From contig JAJNNQ010000026.1 in assembly GCA_027886175.1 (NCBI GenBank), positions 26,492,001 through 26,556,000 of the forward strand: 64,000 nucleotides of DNA. Direction: 5' to 3'. Positions 14,119-26,661 of this stretch are shown here, one piece after another (position 1 is the first letter of the stretch; every line of letters begins with the position of its first letter). The notes beneath the pieces are model-generated. The model was not told the DNA's origin. It ran no database searches and saw only the letters and a program-made list of their open reading frames with translations. Origin of the DNA: Phylloscopus collybita (Eukaryota; Chordata; Aves; Passeriformes; Phylloscopidae). The translations under genes were made by a program, and so were the position numbers.

Positions 14119-15512
14119 TCAGGCAGCATTATCCTATATTTGATACATTCATGACCCTGAGGCACTTATTGTGGAAAATCAGTACAGAAGGAAGGCAAGG
14201 AGATCTGGAGCATTGTCTTTGACCACTCCCTAATCTTGGGAAGGTTTTTCTCTTACTGTGGCCTGGCATGCAATTTTACATCTTTTTGCAACTGGAATTG
14301 CCAAAAATCACAATTATGCTTGTTTTGTTACTAAGCTTCTAAATCTACATCTAAGACAATTGGGACTTTTGTTTCTTGCAAGTTCCTTGCAAAATCTCTC
14401 CTTTTTAATGGTCAGATTTTGAATTCCCTGTTCTAGACATATCATTTCCACAATCTTTTTGTTACAGAAATATAATCCAAAATGTATAGTTTAAAAACGA
14501 ATTGAACTTATTTTTGGAAGTTTTCTGGAGACATACCAACAAAAAAGAGACAGTCAGTATGAGCAAAGCTTTGTATGCATGGTAGCATTTTCAATAATTC
14601 CTTCCTGATGTATAACATATTAATATTCTGATCAAATCACATCATCATTGCTGGGATTTTCCCAACTATGCTTTTCAATTTCTGAAACTGTGTAGTGTAA
14701 GATGTGTCAGAAATAGACTTAATTATTATATATTGTCCTTCTGATATTTTTATGTCAGAATGAGTTAGTACCCTTGTAGGGATCATCCAGCTAATCCCTC
14801 TTTTCAAGAAGGGCACTGCTGGAAGTCACTTGACAGCATCTGGAGTGGATTGCCTGAAGGAAACTTAGGTAATCTTTGGATGTCTGGCTTTTGTCTATAT
14901 CGCTGTAGATATTAATGATGATATGATGCAAGCAAAGTCCTGCTTTCCTGCTCAGCCTTGTCTGCAAGCACGTTCTGTAGTGCTACTGTGAGACCTGACT
15001 GTTTAATCTGTCATGTAGGTGATTTAAGGATTTCCACTGCCCTTTTCTCCTGCCAGCGACTAGAAGATTGAGCAGGACCACACAGTCATGAAGAGCCTTA
15101 GGATGTGTTGTGCCAAACCCAGTTAGTTCGGGGTTAGGATGTCTCTGTTCTTGCATCAAAGTTTTGGGGTTTTTTTGAACATGTGAACACTAATGCATGC
15201 AGAGCAGGTGCCTACTATTTGATAGCTCCTTGCACCTTCTTTTTTTTTTTGCTACCTAAAGCCAAAGAATTAAATACGTTTTCTATTCTTGGCAAATCTG
15301 GGTCACGTCCAATACAACCCTACTTTTAGCTTTTAAGATTCAAGACAAAGAATTGTGAAGGGTTTTGAGTTTTTTACTCCTCATTTTTGATATAAATCAC
15401 AACAAATAGGCAAGGACCCTGAGTCTTAATTTTGTATATTCAAAATTCTGCTCTGCTTAGTACATTTATTTTTTTCAAGTAATGGTTAACTCTGCTGACA
15501 GCTGCAGGACAT

Positions 15513-16036
15513 TGTGGGAATTCCAGGCCCAGAAAATTCTCAAAATCTTGTGCATGCAGGCCCAAATACAAAAAAAGAATATAGGGTTTGACCTGAGACC
15601 TTGGAAAAGGCTTCCAAGTTTAGAGACCATAAGTAAAAATCTGAGTTTGTAGTTTAGATGGAAACATATTAAGCTAGGTAGAGGAAAGTTTTAATGTTTT
15701 TAAGTTTGGCTATAGAAGTAGTTACAGAAATAGAAAGAAATTTTAAGATGTAGCAAGTAGTTTGTGTGTCACTACATGTTTGGATAAGAAAGCTGGCATT
15801 GCAGCAAGACGTGAGACAGTTCAATTAACTATTGATGTGAAGACATAAACAAACTTTGTGGCAGTAGTTTCTTGGCTAATTAACCCTTAAAAGACCTTGC
15901 AACTTGTGCTCTTGTGACCACTGACCATGGACTTTCTGCGCACGGTGAAGACGCTCTCACCCTTGGATGAGACTGCAGCAATAAATGCTGCTCTAAAACA
16001 TCTTGGGGTGGTCCTGCCCCTCTGAAAGTCCCAACA
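15513..16036 (+). mobile_element. Solo LTR of an endogenous retrovirus, with TSD
   Basis: A 524-bp element starts TGTGGG and ends CCCAACA, as retroviral LTRs do (TG...CA). The six bases before it are GGACAT (15507-15512) and the six after are GGACGT (16037-16042), an almost perfect 6-bp target-site duplication; that length is typical of beta-retrovirus-like (ERVK) integration. Inside are a TATA-like TTAAAAG near 15887-15893 and a polyadenylation signal AATAAA at 15980-15985, both in the plus orientation and in LTR order. No internal retroviral sequence adjoins it, so the provirus has recombined down to a solo LTR. I recall similar LTRs from songbirds, but the family name was not checked. Confidence 0.85.
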
Positions 16037-16042
16037 GGACGT

Positions 16043-19000
16043 GACTTCTACGAGGCTGCTTTGAAGCTTCTTGCACTGGTTTGTAGAACTCCATCAGATG
16101 TTCTTCCTGAGCTTGCAACAAGGCTGTGTCTCTGTGGGGAGATGAGCCAGGACTCAGCCCTCACCCTGAGCTCCACTCACTTCTGTTTCCTCCACTGCAT
16201 TCTTTGGCAGTCTGCTGCAGAAATCCTCCAACTCTCCAGCTGGGGTAAACATTTTTGGGGAACTTCTGCTTCAGATGCAACTAAGTAATGCAATGATGCC
16301 CTTTGGAGTAGAAAGGCACAGCAAGCACTCCTTTTCTGTTATTGCTACCCCTTGTCACTAGTCTGTCTACCAGAAGAGTCTGTCAGGTCCTGGAGGGGCA
16401 GATGTAGCTAGGAAATCATCTAAGTGGGAATGAAGGATCTGTTGACTAAATCTTTTTCTTAACACAAATTTAAGCCATATAGAACCCTTATTCAGGATAT
16501 CTAATTGGATAAATAAAAAGGCTAGATTTCCTCCTTTGTGATTTTAGTTTGGCCTCATATTAGCATAGTATTTTAGCACCTGACCTAAAAATGGCATGCC
16601 AAATATTTTGGCTCCTAAATAGGAATGTTTCTGAAAGTGTTTGACACACTTTGACATTTTCCTTGCCCTCTCCAACTGCACTGAGAAGCTGTTTTATCAT
16701 CTATTTATTTCCAGTGCCAGCTCTAAGCAATACAGTACCATCCTCCTATCACATATTTATGAGAAGCATCTTCATGCATTTTCCCAAGTTGCTCTTCTGT
16801 GGGAGAAACATCTTTGTATGTATTTCCAAATTCAGTAACCACAGAGATGTTTTAGCATCTACCTTTTCTACAGTACCTGAGAGGCTCAGAATTAGTTGGC
16901 AATATGCTGAGAGAGTTGCCTATCAGGTTAAGTACTATCCATCGATGTAGATCTAAGTATTGTCTCTTCCTTTATGCAAATTTCCCGTGTAGTGCACAAG
17001 GATTCTGAATGTGACTGACACACAGAGGTATCACTGAAGCAAATAATCAGTAAAAATTAGCAGCAATAATAGTCACAAGACACTCCTCCAAGTGTCAGGG
17101 GATGAGCCCCCTCCTGGGCTCCATTCAGAAGAGAAATGAAGAATTACCATGTGGGCAGGAGAGGGAGAGGAATCTAACATCTGCTATTAACATGTATTTA
17201 ATCAGGCTGTGTCAGATAGGGCACAAGTTCTTTGGGAAAAGTGAGATAAAAGTGACACAAACACACACTGTATTTTTATGCAAATCTATATGAGCATATA
17301 CATACTCACTAAAATGTCCTTCTATTCTATAACTGACAACAGACAATTAACAAAAAAGTTGATTTGCTGAGCTAAGGAATGTTTGTAAAAAACATTGTTA
17401 TTGTTCAAACACAAAATTATCATGGGATGTGGTTTTCAAAAAGCAGCCAGGGATAAGGTTTGACTATCCTGAGTCATGGTTCACCATTTTCACGGTACTT
17501 TACATTCTTCTTTTAAAAAGAAATCTTGTCTCCCCAATTTTCTGATCTAACACTCACCCCAAAAGCAATGCAAAACTGCACAAACTGCCATGCCATTGCT
17601 ATGTAACATTACTGTTTTGAATAATTATGTATGCAAAAACCTAGAGGCAGCTCACAGTATTTCTATTCTGGTCACCTACTACAAAAGCACATTACCCAGT
17701 AACTAACATTAGTTCATATCCCATCATTTATTCAAATAGTATCCCATGTTTCTCCATGAGGATATCAATTTAAATTGCTTAAAAAATAAAGCAGCTTAAG
17801 ATAAAAAACAGAAGGTCCAGCAGTTGGAAATCAAACCCAAGTAAACCAGGCAACACTGTTGATTGTAAAGGTAACTATTAAAATGTTGTAACTAAGGAAA
17901 TGCAATTTCTCGCAATTTAAATCTTTAAGTAAAAGCTGTGCACACTTTGGAAATGCATGATCTGGTTGTGGGAATAACCCAGTGAAGATCCATAAGCAGA
18001 ATAGAGAGACAGTCACGAGAGAGGAAGGGTTAAATGGTTTTCTCTATCTTAGCTCAGATTTTCCAGACTTCTTGGCAAAACATTTGCTATGAGTATTGGT
18101 TTTGTTCCTAGTGACATATTATCTGGACTTGAAATCTGCTGTGATCTAGAGATTGGACACAAAGAAGAATACATTAGCATTATTCAATTAATGTAATTAA
18201 TTAGCTAATTATTTAGGTAATGTATCCCACCACATGTACCCTGATGTAGAAGGATAACGGACTTGTGAAAACCAGGTGAGTGGGAAGAAAGTTCAAGTCC
18301 CTGTGTCAGAGAGAGATGGCTCACAAGGTCTCAGGAGTCCCTCTGAAGTTTGTGTAATTCCTTCACAAAGGTCAGAAGTCCTGGGATTATGTCCAAAGGC
18401 CTGAGTTACATATGGGAAGCTGCTTTCCCCAAATGGCCATCCTTACAAGTAAAGAAGGGAAATGTTCTTCTCCAACAACCTATAAGTTGCATTTCAGGTT
18501 ATTACTTTCAGGCCCTTCTCTCCTGAACAGACCAGCTCTGGGGTACTGGATGAAGTTTAGCTCTAGGGAATGCTTCTTTTGGTACTTCATTTTACTTTTA
18601 AGCAAATAGTCCAAGATGGCAGAGTTTTCCAGCTTAACTTTGCTAACCTCTCTGGCTGATGAGTTTAACGACTTGCATTGTTAAGAGCAATTGTTCAATC
18701 TGGGTCTGTATTGTTCAGACAATGTCTGTATTGTTGGGAGCAGTATAGCTCAGAGTAAGCAAATATTACATTGACCCCAGAGGAAGCCTGGAAAATACTC
18801 TTTTGGGTAAACTCCATTTTTATATGTGTCCAAAATTTTTGTCTTGTTCCAAGTGTGGTTTACCATGATGGGTCATCGTGGTGGTGTAAGGCAGAGGAGG
18901 AGCCAAAACACAACTCTTGCTAGAGATGTTTTTCTGTTAACATCCTCATTTGGACATTTGCTGGCTACGTGCAGCCTCTGATCCTTGTCTGCAGGGAGCA

Positions 19001-20429
19001 ACTTGGCAGCCCTTCTCTCTGGCTACTGCTTAGCCTCACCCAGTCAGATGTTTGGCTGGCCACCCCTCTGCCAGCACACTTACACACAGAAGGAAGGTCC
19101 AAAAAGAGATTCCCTTGGGTTTCCCTGGGAACGTAGTTGCAGAAGATATGTATAGGAAGCTGTGGCTTGAGTAATAGTGAGACGAGGGAGGGCAATGCTG
19201 TGGTTGTGATTCAGAACCCATGAGATCTAGCACTAATTTAGCCCCTCTGCTGCTCCCTGAGTAACTTCAAGGAAGTCACGTAGTATTTCCAGGCTTTGGC
19301 TTTCCATCATTATGTTGAGTTAGCACTTCTCCTTTCTTAAACTTTGTCAAGACCCAGTTTCTGAAATAGTGGGGCTTTATGTAAGACTAAAGTGAGCTCA
19401 TGTAATTATAGAGAGTGTATATTAATTATATAGTCTTCATGTTATTCAACTGTGTGACTTAAGGGAAAATATCTGAATGTATTTTAATCAGTTATAAAAT
19501 GCTATATCCAGCACATTAGCTAAGCACAATGACATTCAGATGAGAAATGGGCCAATTTAAAATGTACTAAAATTAACAACCCATAAGCAAGTCACAGAAT
19601 GTGACCTTTAGAGGATTAAAATAGCAATGAACAGATTAACCATTGAAATTTTAACCTACCTAATAGCACCTCCAAAAAGTGATCAAGTTTTATTTAGTGA
19701 CAGACAGTCAATGGGGTTTGTACATGAACATTGTCTTCCACATGTTGTTTTCACATGTTAAATTCTTAAGACCTCCAGCTGGTTGAGCTGACTGGTGCAA
19801 AAGAATTAAACCAGATATTGTCTGGCTTCAATGGATAAGTAGATTTAATTTTAAATTTAATATTGTCATGTTCTGTTCATGTAGTCAGTACATGGCAGGA
19901 GCACAGGTAGGAGTAGGAACAGCCTTTTACAAAAGAAAGGGGAATCCTAAAGGGCAACCATGGGAGGTATTTCTCCCAAATACTCTTCTGACCTCTAACT
20001 ATTTCAGCTCAGGGAATTTCCTCAGACAGATATCATGCTGAACCATACTAATTTGAAGAGTCTGTCATGAATTAAACTGGGCCAGGAAGATACAATGTGT
20101 ATCCAGCAGTTCAGAAATTATTGGAGGTGGGAGCCTAAAAAATCTGCTTGGTGGTCTTCTCTGTGCTGTTCTAGATTGCCTGCTTGGCTTCCAAACCCTC
20201 TACCCTCCACTGCTTTGTAAAGCTGGTTGGGATTTCTGCTCCCTACTCATGCTGGCATTAACAAAGAGAGTAGTTTGAGTAAATGTAGATAAACTGTAGA
20301 TAACAGTTACACTGCCAGCTGTAAAAGCTTGTCCAACAACAACGCCTCAAGGATAAACAATCAGAATCCCATACTGAACAGTAAAGAATGAACCACTTCC
20401 TACTCAGAACAATTTGTAGTCCCAAAGTA
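16043..20429. other. No gene recognised; unique AT-rich sequence
   Basis: I find no exon or mobile element I can support. Open frames reach at most about 99 codons. A palindrome rich in TAAT cores lies at 18198-18211 and is listed separately. Confidence 0.5.
18198..18211. promoter_or_regulatory. TAAT-core palindrome, possible homeodomain site
   Basis: TAATTAGCTAATTA is a perfect 14-bp palindrome. Just upstream (18178-18197) are several more ATTA/TAAT cores. Homeodomain proteins bind TAATTA-type sites, often as dimers, so this could be a regulatory cluster. The local sequence is very AT-rich, so chance is a real alternative and no binding is shown. Confidence 0.3.
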
Positions 20430-21061
20430 TCTGTAGATCTGCTGCCCTTAATTTGTTTAATACCCTTTTAAGCCTGCTATTTCCTGCCTCCACAAACTTC
20501 TGTGACAAAAAGTTCCAGAAGTTCACCACTCTTTGTGTAAAAAATATACTTCATTTTAAAGCTGTTTCATACTAACTTCCTGCTAATTAAGCCAGTGTCT
20601 GCTGTTATTTTCTTGTGGGTTATGCTAAAAAAATTGTGCTCTTTTTAGCTACTCTGTAAACATCATGAATATATCATTTAACCTCTACTTTCCAAATTTA
20701 AATGTCCCAGGGTTTTTAGTTTCCTACTGCATGGCTACTTCAGCTACTTCATCCTCCTGATCATTTTAAGAGCCTTCCTCTGCATTTTATTTATCTCCTG
20801 CTCCCTGCAGAGGTGAAGACCAGGACTACACACCTTGTACCAAATGTAGGTGTGACAAAGTTCACAGCATTGGCAAAATTATGCCCATGTAGTCCTCCAT
20901 GCCCTTTCTAGTGACACAGTGCACTGCAGAGCTTCTTTTTAGGCTGCTCCTGCACACTAAGCCAATTTCAGAGAGCTGACTCCAAATGTTTGAGTTGTAC
21001 ATCGAGTTGCTGAATTTAGGTCTGAGAACTGAATCTGTACACATGATATGCATAATTTCAA
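20430..21061 (-). mobile_element. Ancient CR1-like LINE, 3' part (segment 1)
   Basis: Read on the plus strand this is the antisense of an old CR1-like LINE 3' region. Signposts are 'tttcctgcctccacaaactt', 'agttccagaagttcaccac', 'gtttcatactaacttcctgc', 'gtttcctactgcatggctac' and 'gagccttcctctgcattt', followed by 'gcagaggtgaagaccagga'. Divergence and many small indels suggest an old insertion. The segment continues beyond a younger CR1 (21062-21515) into 21516-21815 and 22335-23510, giving one interrupted element of which 2-2.5 kb is original sequence. No intact frame remains. Confidence 0.65.
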
Positions 21062-21515
21062 GTTCAAAGAATTACAGAGTTGCAGAATGGGTAAGGTTGG
21101 AAAGACTACTGGAGGCCACCTAGTCCAATAGCACCTCTCAAGGAGGGTCCCCCAGGGTACCCTGCACAGAATTATGTCCAGATGGCTTTTCAGTGTCTCC
21201 ATAGAAGGAGACTCCACAGTGTCTCAGGGCAACCTGTTCCAGTGCTCAGTCACCTGCATAGTAAAGAAGTTCTTCCTCATATTCTGGTGGAACTTCCAGT
21301 GTTCCCTTTTTTCCTGTTGCCTCTTGTCCTATTGCTCAAGCAGAGCCTGGCTCCATCCTCTTGACATCCTCTCTTCAGTTACTTGCATGCATTGATAAGA
21401 CCCTTTCCCAGTTTTCTCTTTTCTAGGCTAAACAGGCCCAGGTCCCCCAGCCTTTCCTCATAATTGAGGTGACCCAGGCCCCAAATCATATTTCTAGCCC
21501 TGTACTTAAATTTAT
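21062..21515 (-). mobile_element. Younger CR1 LINE nested in the old one
   Basis: A 5'-truncated CR1 in minus orientation. On the plus strand it begins near 'aattacagagttgcagaatg' and runs through 'aaggttggaaagac', 'ctccatagaaggagactcc', 'ggcaacctgttccagtgctc', 'gtaaagaagttcttcctcat', 'ttgacatcctctcttcag' and 'aggctaaacaggcccagg' to 'ccccaaatcatatttctagc'. It is far closer to the CR1 consensus than its flanks, which belong to the older LINE, so it inserted later. The minus-strand 3' end keeps a degenerate CR1 terminal repeat. Confidence 0.9.
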
Positions 21516-21815
21516 TTTCTATACTGAAACTCACTCACCATGTTTTGCCCACCCACTGAGCATTTTAGTAGGTGAAAGGTTTTAGTACCATTGCCAGACT
21601 TAGACATTTCATTATGTCTTTGTATAACTATGTTCCTCTCATCAGATCACTGATAAAGATGTGAATTAAACCAGTCCAAAAAGCACATCCCAAGGGACAC
21701 TACTACTGAAGCACTGCTTCTTCTTGTCTAACCAATTCTAATTTCACAATAGGACATTTCATACAGTTCTGTGGTGACTTAATTTCTATTATTGTCAGGG
21801 TCTGAGGGCAGCAAT
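21516..21815 (-). mobile_element. Ancient CR1-like LINE, RT region (segment 2)
   Basis: This continues the old minus-strand LINE. The reverse complement of 21630-21712 reads like the reverse-transcriptase stretch 'VPQG...LFN.FI.DL', with 'cccttgggatgtgc' followed by 'tttatcagtgatct'; this lies shortly before the catalytic YADD block in CR1 RT. Decay is heavy, with frameshifts and stops. It connects across the younger CR1 to segment 1 on the left and, across an insert of unknown type, to segment 3 on the right. Confidence 0.65.
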
Positions 21816-22334
21816 AAGCTTTAATTGCCCTGACCATCTTTGCCTGGGGCCACAGCCCCACCTATAACTGAGAGCTCAGGGGTTTCAGTTCAGCTCTAGC
21901 CCTGAGTCTGAGCCACGCTGCAGATGAATCCTTTTTTTTTGGGCTTTTTGTCTTCCTGCCTTGGCTTTCTTGGTGAGATTTTATCGTACTGCTGGCTTAA
22001 CCTTGTCTCTAGACCTGTCTCATGGTTGAGCCTATGCTGTAATCTCCTGCTTTCTTTCCTGTTCCTCCTGGCAGGACATCCTGGACCAACCCTGGGCCTG
22101 ATTCAGCACCTGACTTCTCCCTGCCAGGTCATCCCTGAATCGTGGATGTCACCCCTGATGTTCACCCCCCCTGGCCTTGGAGTGCTATAGTTCAGAGCCC
22201 AAGGGTGAGGGCCCTGCTTGGGCTGTACTTACACTTGGTTCTTGGCTTACCCCCTCATGGAACAGCCCTTCTCCTGCCACTTTCTGGCAATAACAAATTT
22301 AGTTTGGAGCTTTATAAAAGCTTTTCAAAAATCT
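21816..22334. mobile_element. Unidentified insert inside the old LINE
   Basis: The old LINE is recognisable on both sides, yet the two reverse-transcriptase landmarks are several hundred bases too far apart. The extra DNA is richer in G+C and C/T-rich on this strand. It includes 'gtctgagggcagcaataagc', 'ttgcctggggccacagcccc' and 'gagtctgagccacgctgcag', and the open frames it holds are short. This looks like another mobile element or SINE/LTR remnant that I cannot identify. The boundaries are estimates from where LINE similarity stops and resumes. Confidence 0.45.
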
Positions 22335-23510
22335 GTGGACATTAGGTTAGGGAGGCAGGATTCCCTTTGTAGAAGTCACACAGATTCTTTTATGATGGAT
22401 TTGATTTATCTAGGTGTTCTGTGGTCTAGATCATAATTATAGACCCTATCATCTCACCAGGGCTGAAAATTTGTCTCTTTAGTCTATGGTGCCCAGGTTT
22501 TCCTGCAGAGTCCCTTCTGTGGAAGGGGGTTGTATCATTAGTCCTCTGGCATCATGGCTACTTGCATGACAGGCTGCATACTTCAGCCAGCAGTTCTGCA
22601 GTTTTGTGGTGGAGTTACTTCAGAGCTCTTGGGTGAATGGCAGCTAGCCCTGTCTATTTTTTAGTACTTTCAAATTTCTTTCTGAATTTCAGAATTTAGC
22701 CTTGAGATTATCTGACTGTGCTAGTGTTTTTTGAAACATCTTTAGTGTGCTTGTAGGGATTTACTTTTGTGATTGCATTTTTTGTGAATTTGGTGTGTGG
22801 TTTTTTTATGTTGGTACTCTGTGGTTTATTTGTTTATTTTGTTGGTGTTTGTTTTTACCCTCTCTCCCCTAATTTTCTGACTTAAGAGAGACCTCTTCCA
22901 TGAAATTCTTTGATGCATTGATTTACTTTACTGGCTCTTATTACAGCTTTGTAACCAACTGTATTGTGAATATTACTGCAGAAGAGTCTTCCCATTAATA
23001 TGTTTTGAAGCCCTGGGAACACTAAAGACCAAATCTGGTATAATGTCATATCTGATAGGTCCCTCAGCTGGATGGTTGAGGAAGCAGTTTATTACTGTGA
23101 AGCTGAAATCTCTCATTATAACTAAACCTTCAATATTTGCAGTTTCTCTGTTACTGTTCAGATTTTCCTGTTCATTTTTTTAATTCCAAGATGAGCTCAA
23201 TAGAACAGCTCTAGTACTATGTTTTTCCTTTTAGAATAAGGGATTTCTCCCCTAAGGAACTTCAGGATGTTTATGTTTTCTTGTGATACTGGAACTGTAG
23301 CATTTCAGGTGCAGCACTACTGCCTCACCTGTGCATCCTGCCCCTCTACAAAGAGTGCATTGCTCTGGTTGTGCTTTCAGAAGACCTTTCATGGGCTGCT
23401 CTATCAGGGTGACTACTCATTGTCTGCCCAGTGCTTCTTCTGTCCTAATTTAAGGTTATCCATCACTGGATACTTTCAGGCCTTCCTTTTGGCCTGTTGC
23501 TCAGTATAGC
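22335..23510 (-). mobile_element. Ancient CR1-like LINE, 5' side (segment 3)
   Basis: Further antisense CR1-like sequence. 'aggattccctttgtagaagt' corresponds to the conserved 'GFTKGKSC' region of the RT, and 'cctctggcatcatggctact' with 'gagctcttgggtgaatggca' corresponds to the 'GPDGIHP' region at the RT start. Beyond about 22740 the match is weaker, but 'ctctcattataactaaacct' resembles the region between endonuclease and RT in old CR1 families. The right-hand limit is uncertain. No frame is intact. Confidence 0.55.
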
Positions 23511-26500
23511 AGCCTAACTCTTTTCTTTATTGTTTCTGCTATTTATTTTTCTCTTGACTTTTTCAGATGTCTCTAACATGCCAAATTGAGCCTCTTGTCA
23601 TTGCTCTGAGCCCAGAGAACAACTTCACCCTAACACAAGCATTAGTTTACATTAAGACAGGCAGTGTTTCAGCTACTTTTGGCTGCCTAAAATTATCCTA
23701 GATATTTATCTTTATGAATCTGAGACATCATCGGTGGGCCAGGAGATATGATACTGATATGAACCATGACTTGTGAGACCTAAAAGCTGCAGAATGTGTA
23801 GAGTACTCCTGAAATGGCATCAGATGCTCATGTGGGGAAAGATGAACCAAACTCCTGACACTAGCAGCCTGCTCAGTGCTAATCAAGGTAATTATATATA
23901 TCTGGTTTTTCTTGACAGGTCCATTACATGTACATCTGTGCCTGAACACAAGGGCAGATGATTGTTTTTTGGTTTGGTTTTTTTTTTTCGTGGTGGTTTT
24001 TTGTTTGTCTGTGTTTTTTTGTTTGGTTTTGGTTTGTTTTCTGGTTTTGTTTTTTTCATGGTCTTAACATGATATTTTTGGGGCATCCTAGTCTGATTGT
24101 AAAACAAGAAAGACTGCTGTGTGATTGGCAAAGGCTGAAAAAGCTGAATAAAAACCATCAGGAGGAAAAAAAATAATGAAAATAGCAGGGTAATGAAGCA
24201 TTTCTAAAAGTGTTTAGCTTTTGGAATAATTTTTATCATTTCCCTAATGGCCATTTACACTGCCAACATTACTACTATCCACTACAATATTACTTCCTAC
24301 AGATAAACAAAAATTCCACAAATACAGAGCTACATTAACACTGGTTAGGGTAAACCTTACTCTGCTGTTTTTGACTTATGGATGTGTAAGATACTGTACT
24401 TTTTCTAGGAATTAAGTTGTTAAAAGACATTGTCCTGAAACACTTTATCATTGGCTTAGATTAGAAGAGAAGTGAAATATCCAAGAAGGAAGATACATTG
24501 TAAATTTTTCTTTTTAATTGTGGTCAGCTTGTGATATTTTGTAGCATTGAACTTCCCCTTCTTTTCATAGGCCCTAAAATGTCATTGACATTTCAGCTGA
24601 AAATTGACCTTAACAGATTTTTAGGCTTATACTGAAATTTTCTGCATGTTCTGAGTAGTCACCGATCTCAGGGAAGGATTTTTCTTCATAATTATTCAGG
24701 CCATAACTGAAACCCTTTATACAGTTCATATTCATAGCTCATGCTCTTACACAGCTAGCACTGAAACTTAGGGAATGGAAGAATAAACATGTGATGGGTC
24801 AACATGGGCACAGTGTTGGAGCAGAATATATGAGAGAATATATATAACATACTGCATTAGTTCTCCTGATTTAAAATCTTCCTGTTTATTGCCCGTATGT
24901 TGTGTGGGTCAAGGTGATAGAATGTATTTAAAGTCTAGACTAAAAACTTCCCTGTTTGAAAGAGCCTGGAAATCTTGGAGACCTACTAGCTCAAAAGCAT
25001 TTTTTGGAAAACAACATGTTTAAAAGTGACTCCTTCTACCCTCTGGATATCAGTGACGCTCATTGACCCAGATCTAATGACCTTGGAGAAGTGTCCAGGA
25101 CACTCCATAAATAAGATTCCATGGGCTAAAATGACATTATTTCTGTTTACATAAGCTCAACATCCTGGCACCATGGCTATTTCTTACTGCTTTTATACAA
25201 ACACCATATCTGGAAAAAACCTCACATAATAACAAGCTAGTGACAAAGCCATAAAAAAAAACAAGCAATAACCACTAAAATATTTGAAGAGTGACATCTT
25301 CACTTTTCAAGGAGCATAAATGTAGCAGCTGGTGGAATTTTATTTACAAAGAAAAGAACAGCAGTGTAAGATTAATTGTTGAGGTCATCCTTCTTGAATC
25401 CAGATCAGAATCTGAAGAGTAGTGTCCTTTTTGAAGTCAGCTGTTAGTGGGATTACTAGCTATTACTAGATCCATTACTAAGGATAGGACAAAGTAATGA
25501 AAGAAGCTAAATTCCTACATCCTATCATTTGTTCTAAAATATTTAGAAGCTCAGTCAATTGTGGAAACACTTTAAAATATGCTGTCTGTGATGGGTGACC
25601 TTAAGATTTGATTGGTAAGACAGAGCAGATGAACAGAAATAATCCTAAAGAAAGAGCCTTATTTCTGATTTGCACTTTAATAATTTTTCCAATATCTTTC
25701 ATTTCCTGCCCCCAGATATCCTTTTCCAGACTTTCTCTTTGTTCTCATTTGGACTCTCCCTAACTGATCCACAGTTTCATCAAGCTGCAGCACCTTTAAC
25801 TGAACCATATGAAAAGGATTTTTTTTTCTTCATTTACTTTGCATGTCCCCATTTTTCCATCAGAATGGATTTTTTCTGTTTTCTTCAACAATGGAGCATA
25901 AGTGATCCTTTAAGTTTAGGAACAGCCAAAAATTCCAGCTCCTTCCAGAAGAGCTGCTGCTGAGTCCAGCATTTCTCAAGTATGTACTTCATCTGCCTAC
26001 AGAACATTCAGAATAACCAGAAGGGCATCAGAAGTACTTTAGACATTTTTAAATTTAGGAGTTGCCAGACTGGGCAATGTGGACCATTCATTTAATTATA
26101 GACACATTTTACATGAATCATGTCCTAAGTTTACAAATCCTTTGGCAAAAAAGCAAGGGACATGCTCAAGGTTTCATGGAGATGTAACATGAGCTTCTAT
26201 TCAAAAGAAAAATGCCCCTTGAGACATTAAGGATGAATGAGACTATCACAGTATGAATTGAAGGGTCCTTAACTTTCACTGATATATTAGTCATAGAACT
26301 TGCAATGGCAGGGATGATCATCCTTCCTGGGGGCGTAAAGAGGTTCAGAACAGACTGTGTAATCAGTAAAGTCCAAAGACAGTTTTGTTGTGGTAATAAG
26401 CTGTTCTCCAGCATAGACTTCAGAGTGAATTCTAAAACAACTCTCAAAAGCTTGTTACTGCATAGTACCATGGCCTACACAGCTCCTGTGCATAGAGTTG

Positions 26501-26661
26501 AGACATAGAAGAGGAAGGATCCCACCTGAGACAGACATGTCAGAGACATTGGAAGCTTATTGATTATATGTTATCTGCCAGATTACCCTGCTAAGCAGTT
26601 AGTGGCAAATAGACAGTGAAGGAGCACCACTGTAAGTGAGGGTTGGCCAGTTCTGCATGCA
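23511..26661. other. No gene recognised; low-complexity T/G tract
   Basis: No exon or transposon can be supported. A T/G-rich tract sits at 23964-24056. A 17-base odd palindrome (24577-24593, arms AAATGTCA and TGACATTT around one T) is present. The longest frame is 101 codons on the minus strand at 26166-26471, without recognisable motifs. Confidence 0.5.
23964..24056. repeat. T/G-rich low-complexity tract
   Basis: About 90 bases made almost only of T and G, with TTTGG and TTTG units. It is a decayed simple repeat. Both strands are open to chance frames that encode runs of F/W/V or K/P and mean nothing. Confidence 0.75.

Larger units (their letters stand above)
8123..15506. other. No gene recognised; unique AT-rich sequence
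   Basis: About 7.4 kb with no feature I can name. The longest open frame is 153 codons at 10531-10992 on the plus strand, overlapped by a second frame of 106 codons. This part is richer in G+C, which lengthens chance frames, and the translations show no domain I recognise. A 12-bp tandem duplication (9337-9360) and an A16 tract (14103-14118) are listed separately. Confidence 0.5.

Noticed and set aside
18291..18300. tRNA B-box-like sequence (GTTCAAGTCC)
   Set aside because: No matching A box, no cloverleaf arms and no acceptor stem at the right distance.
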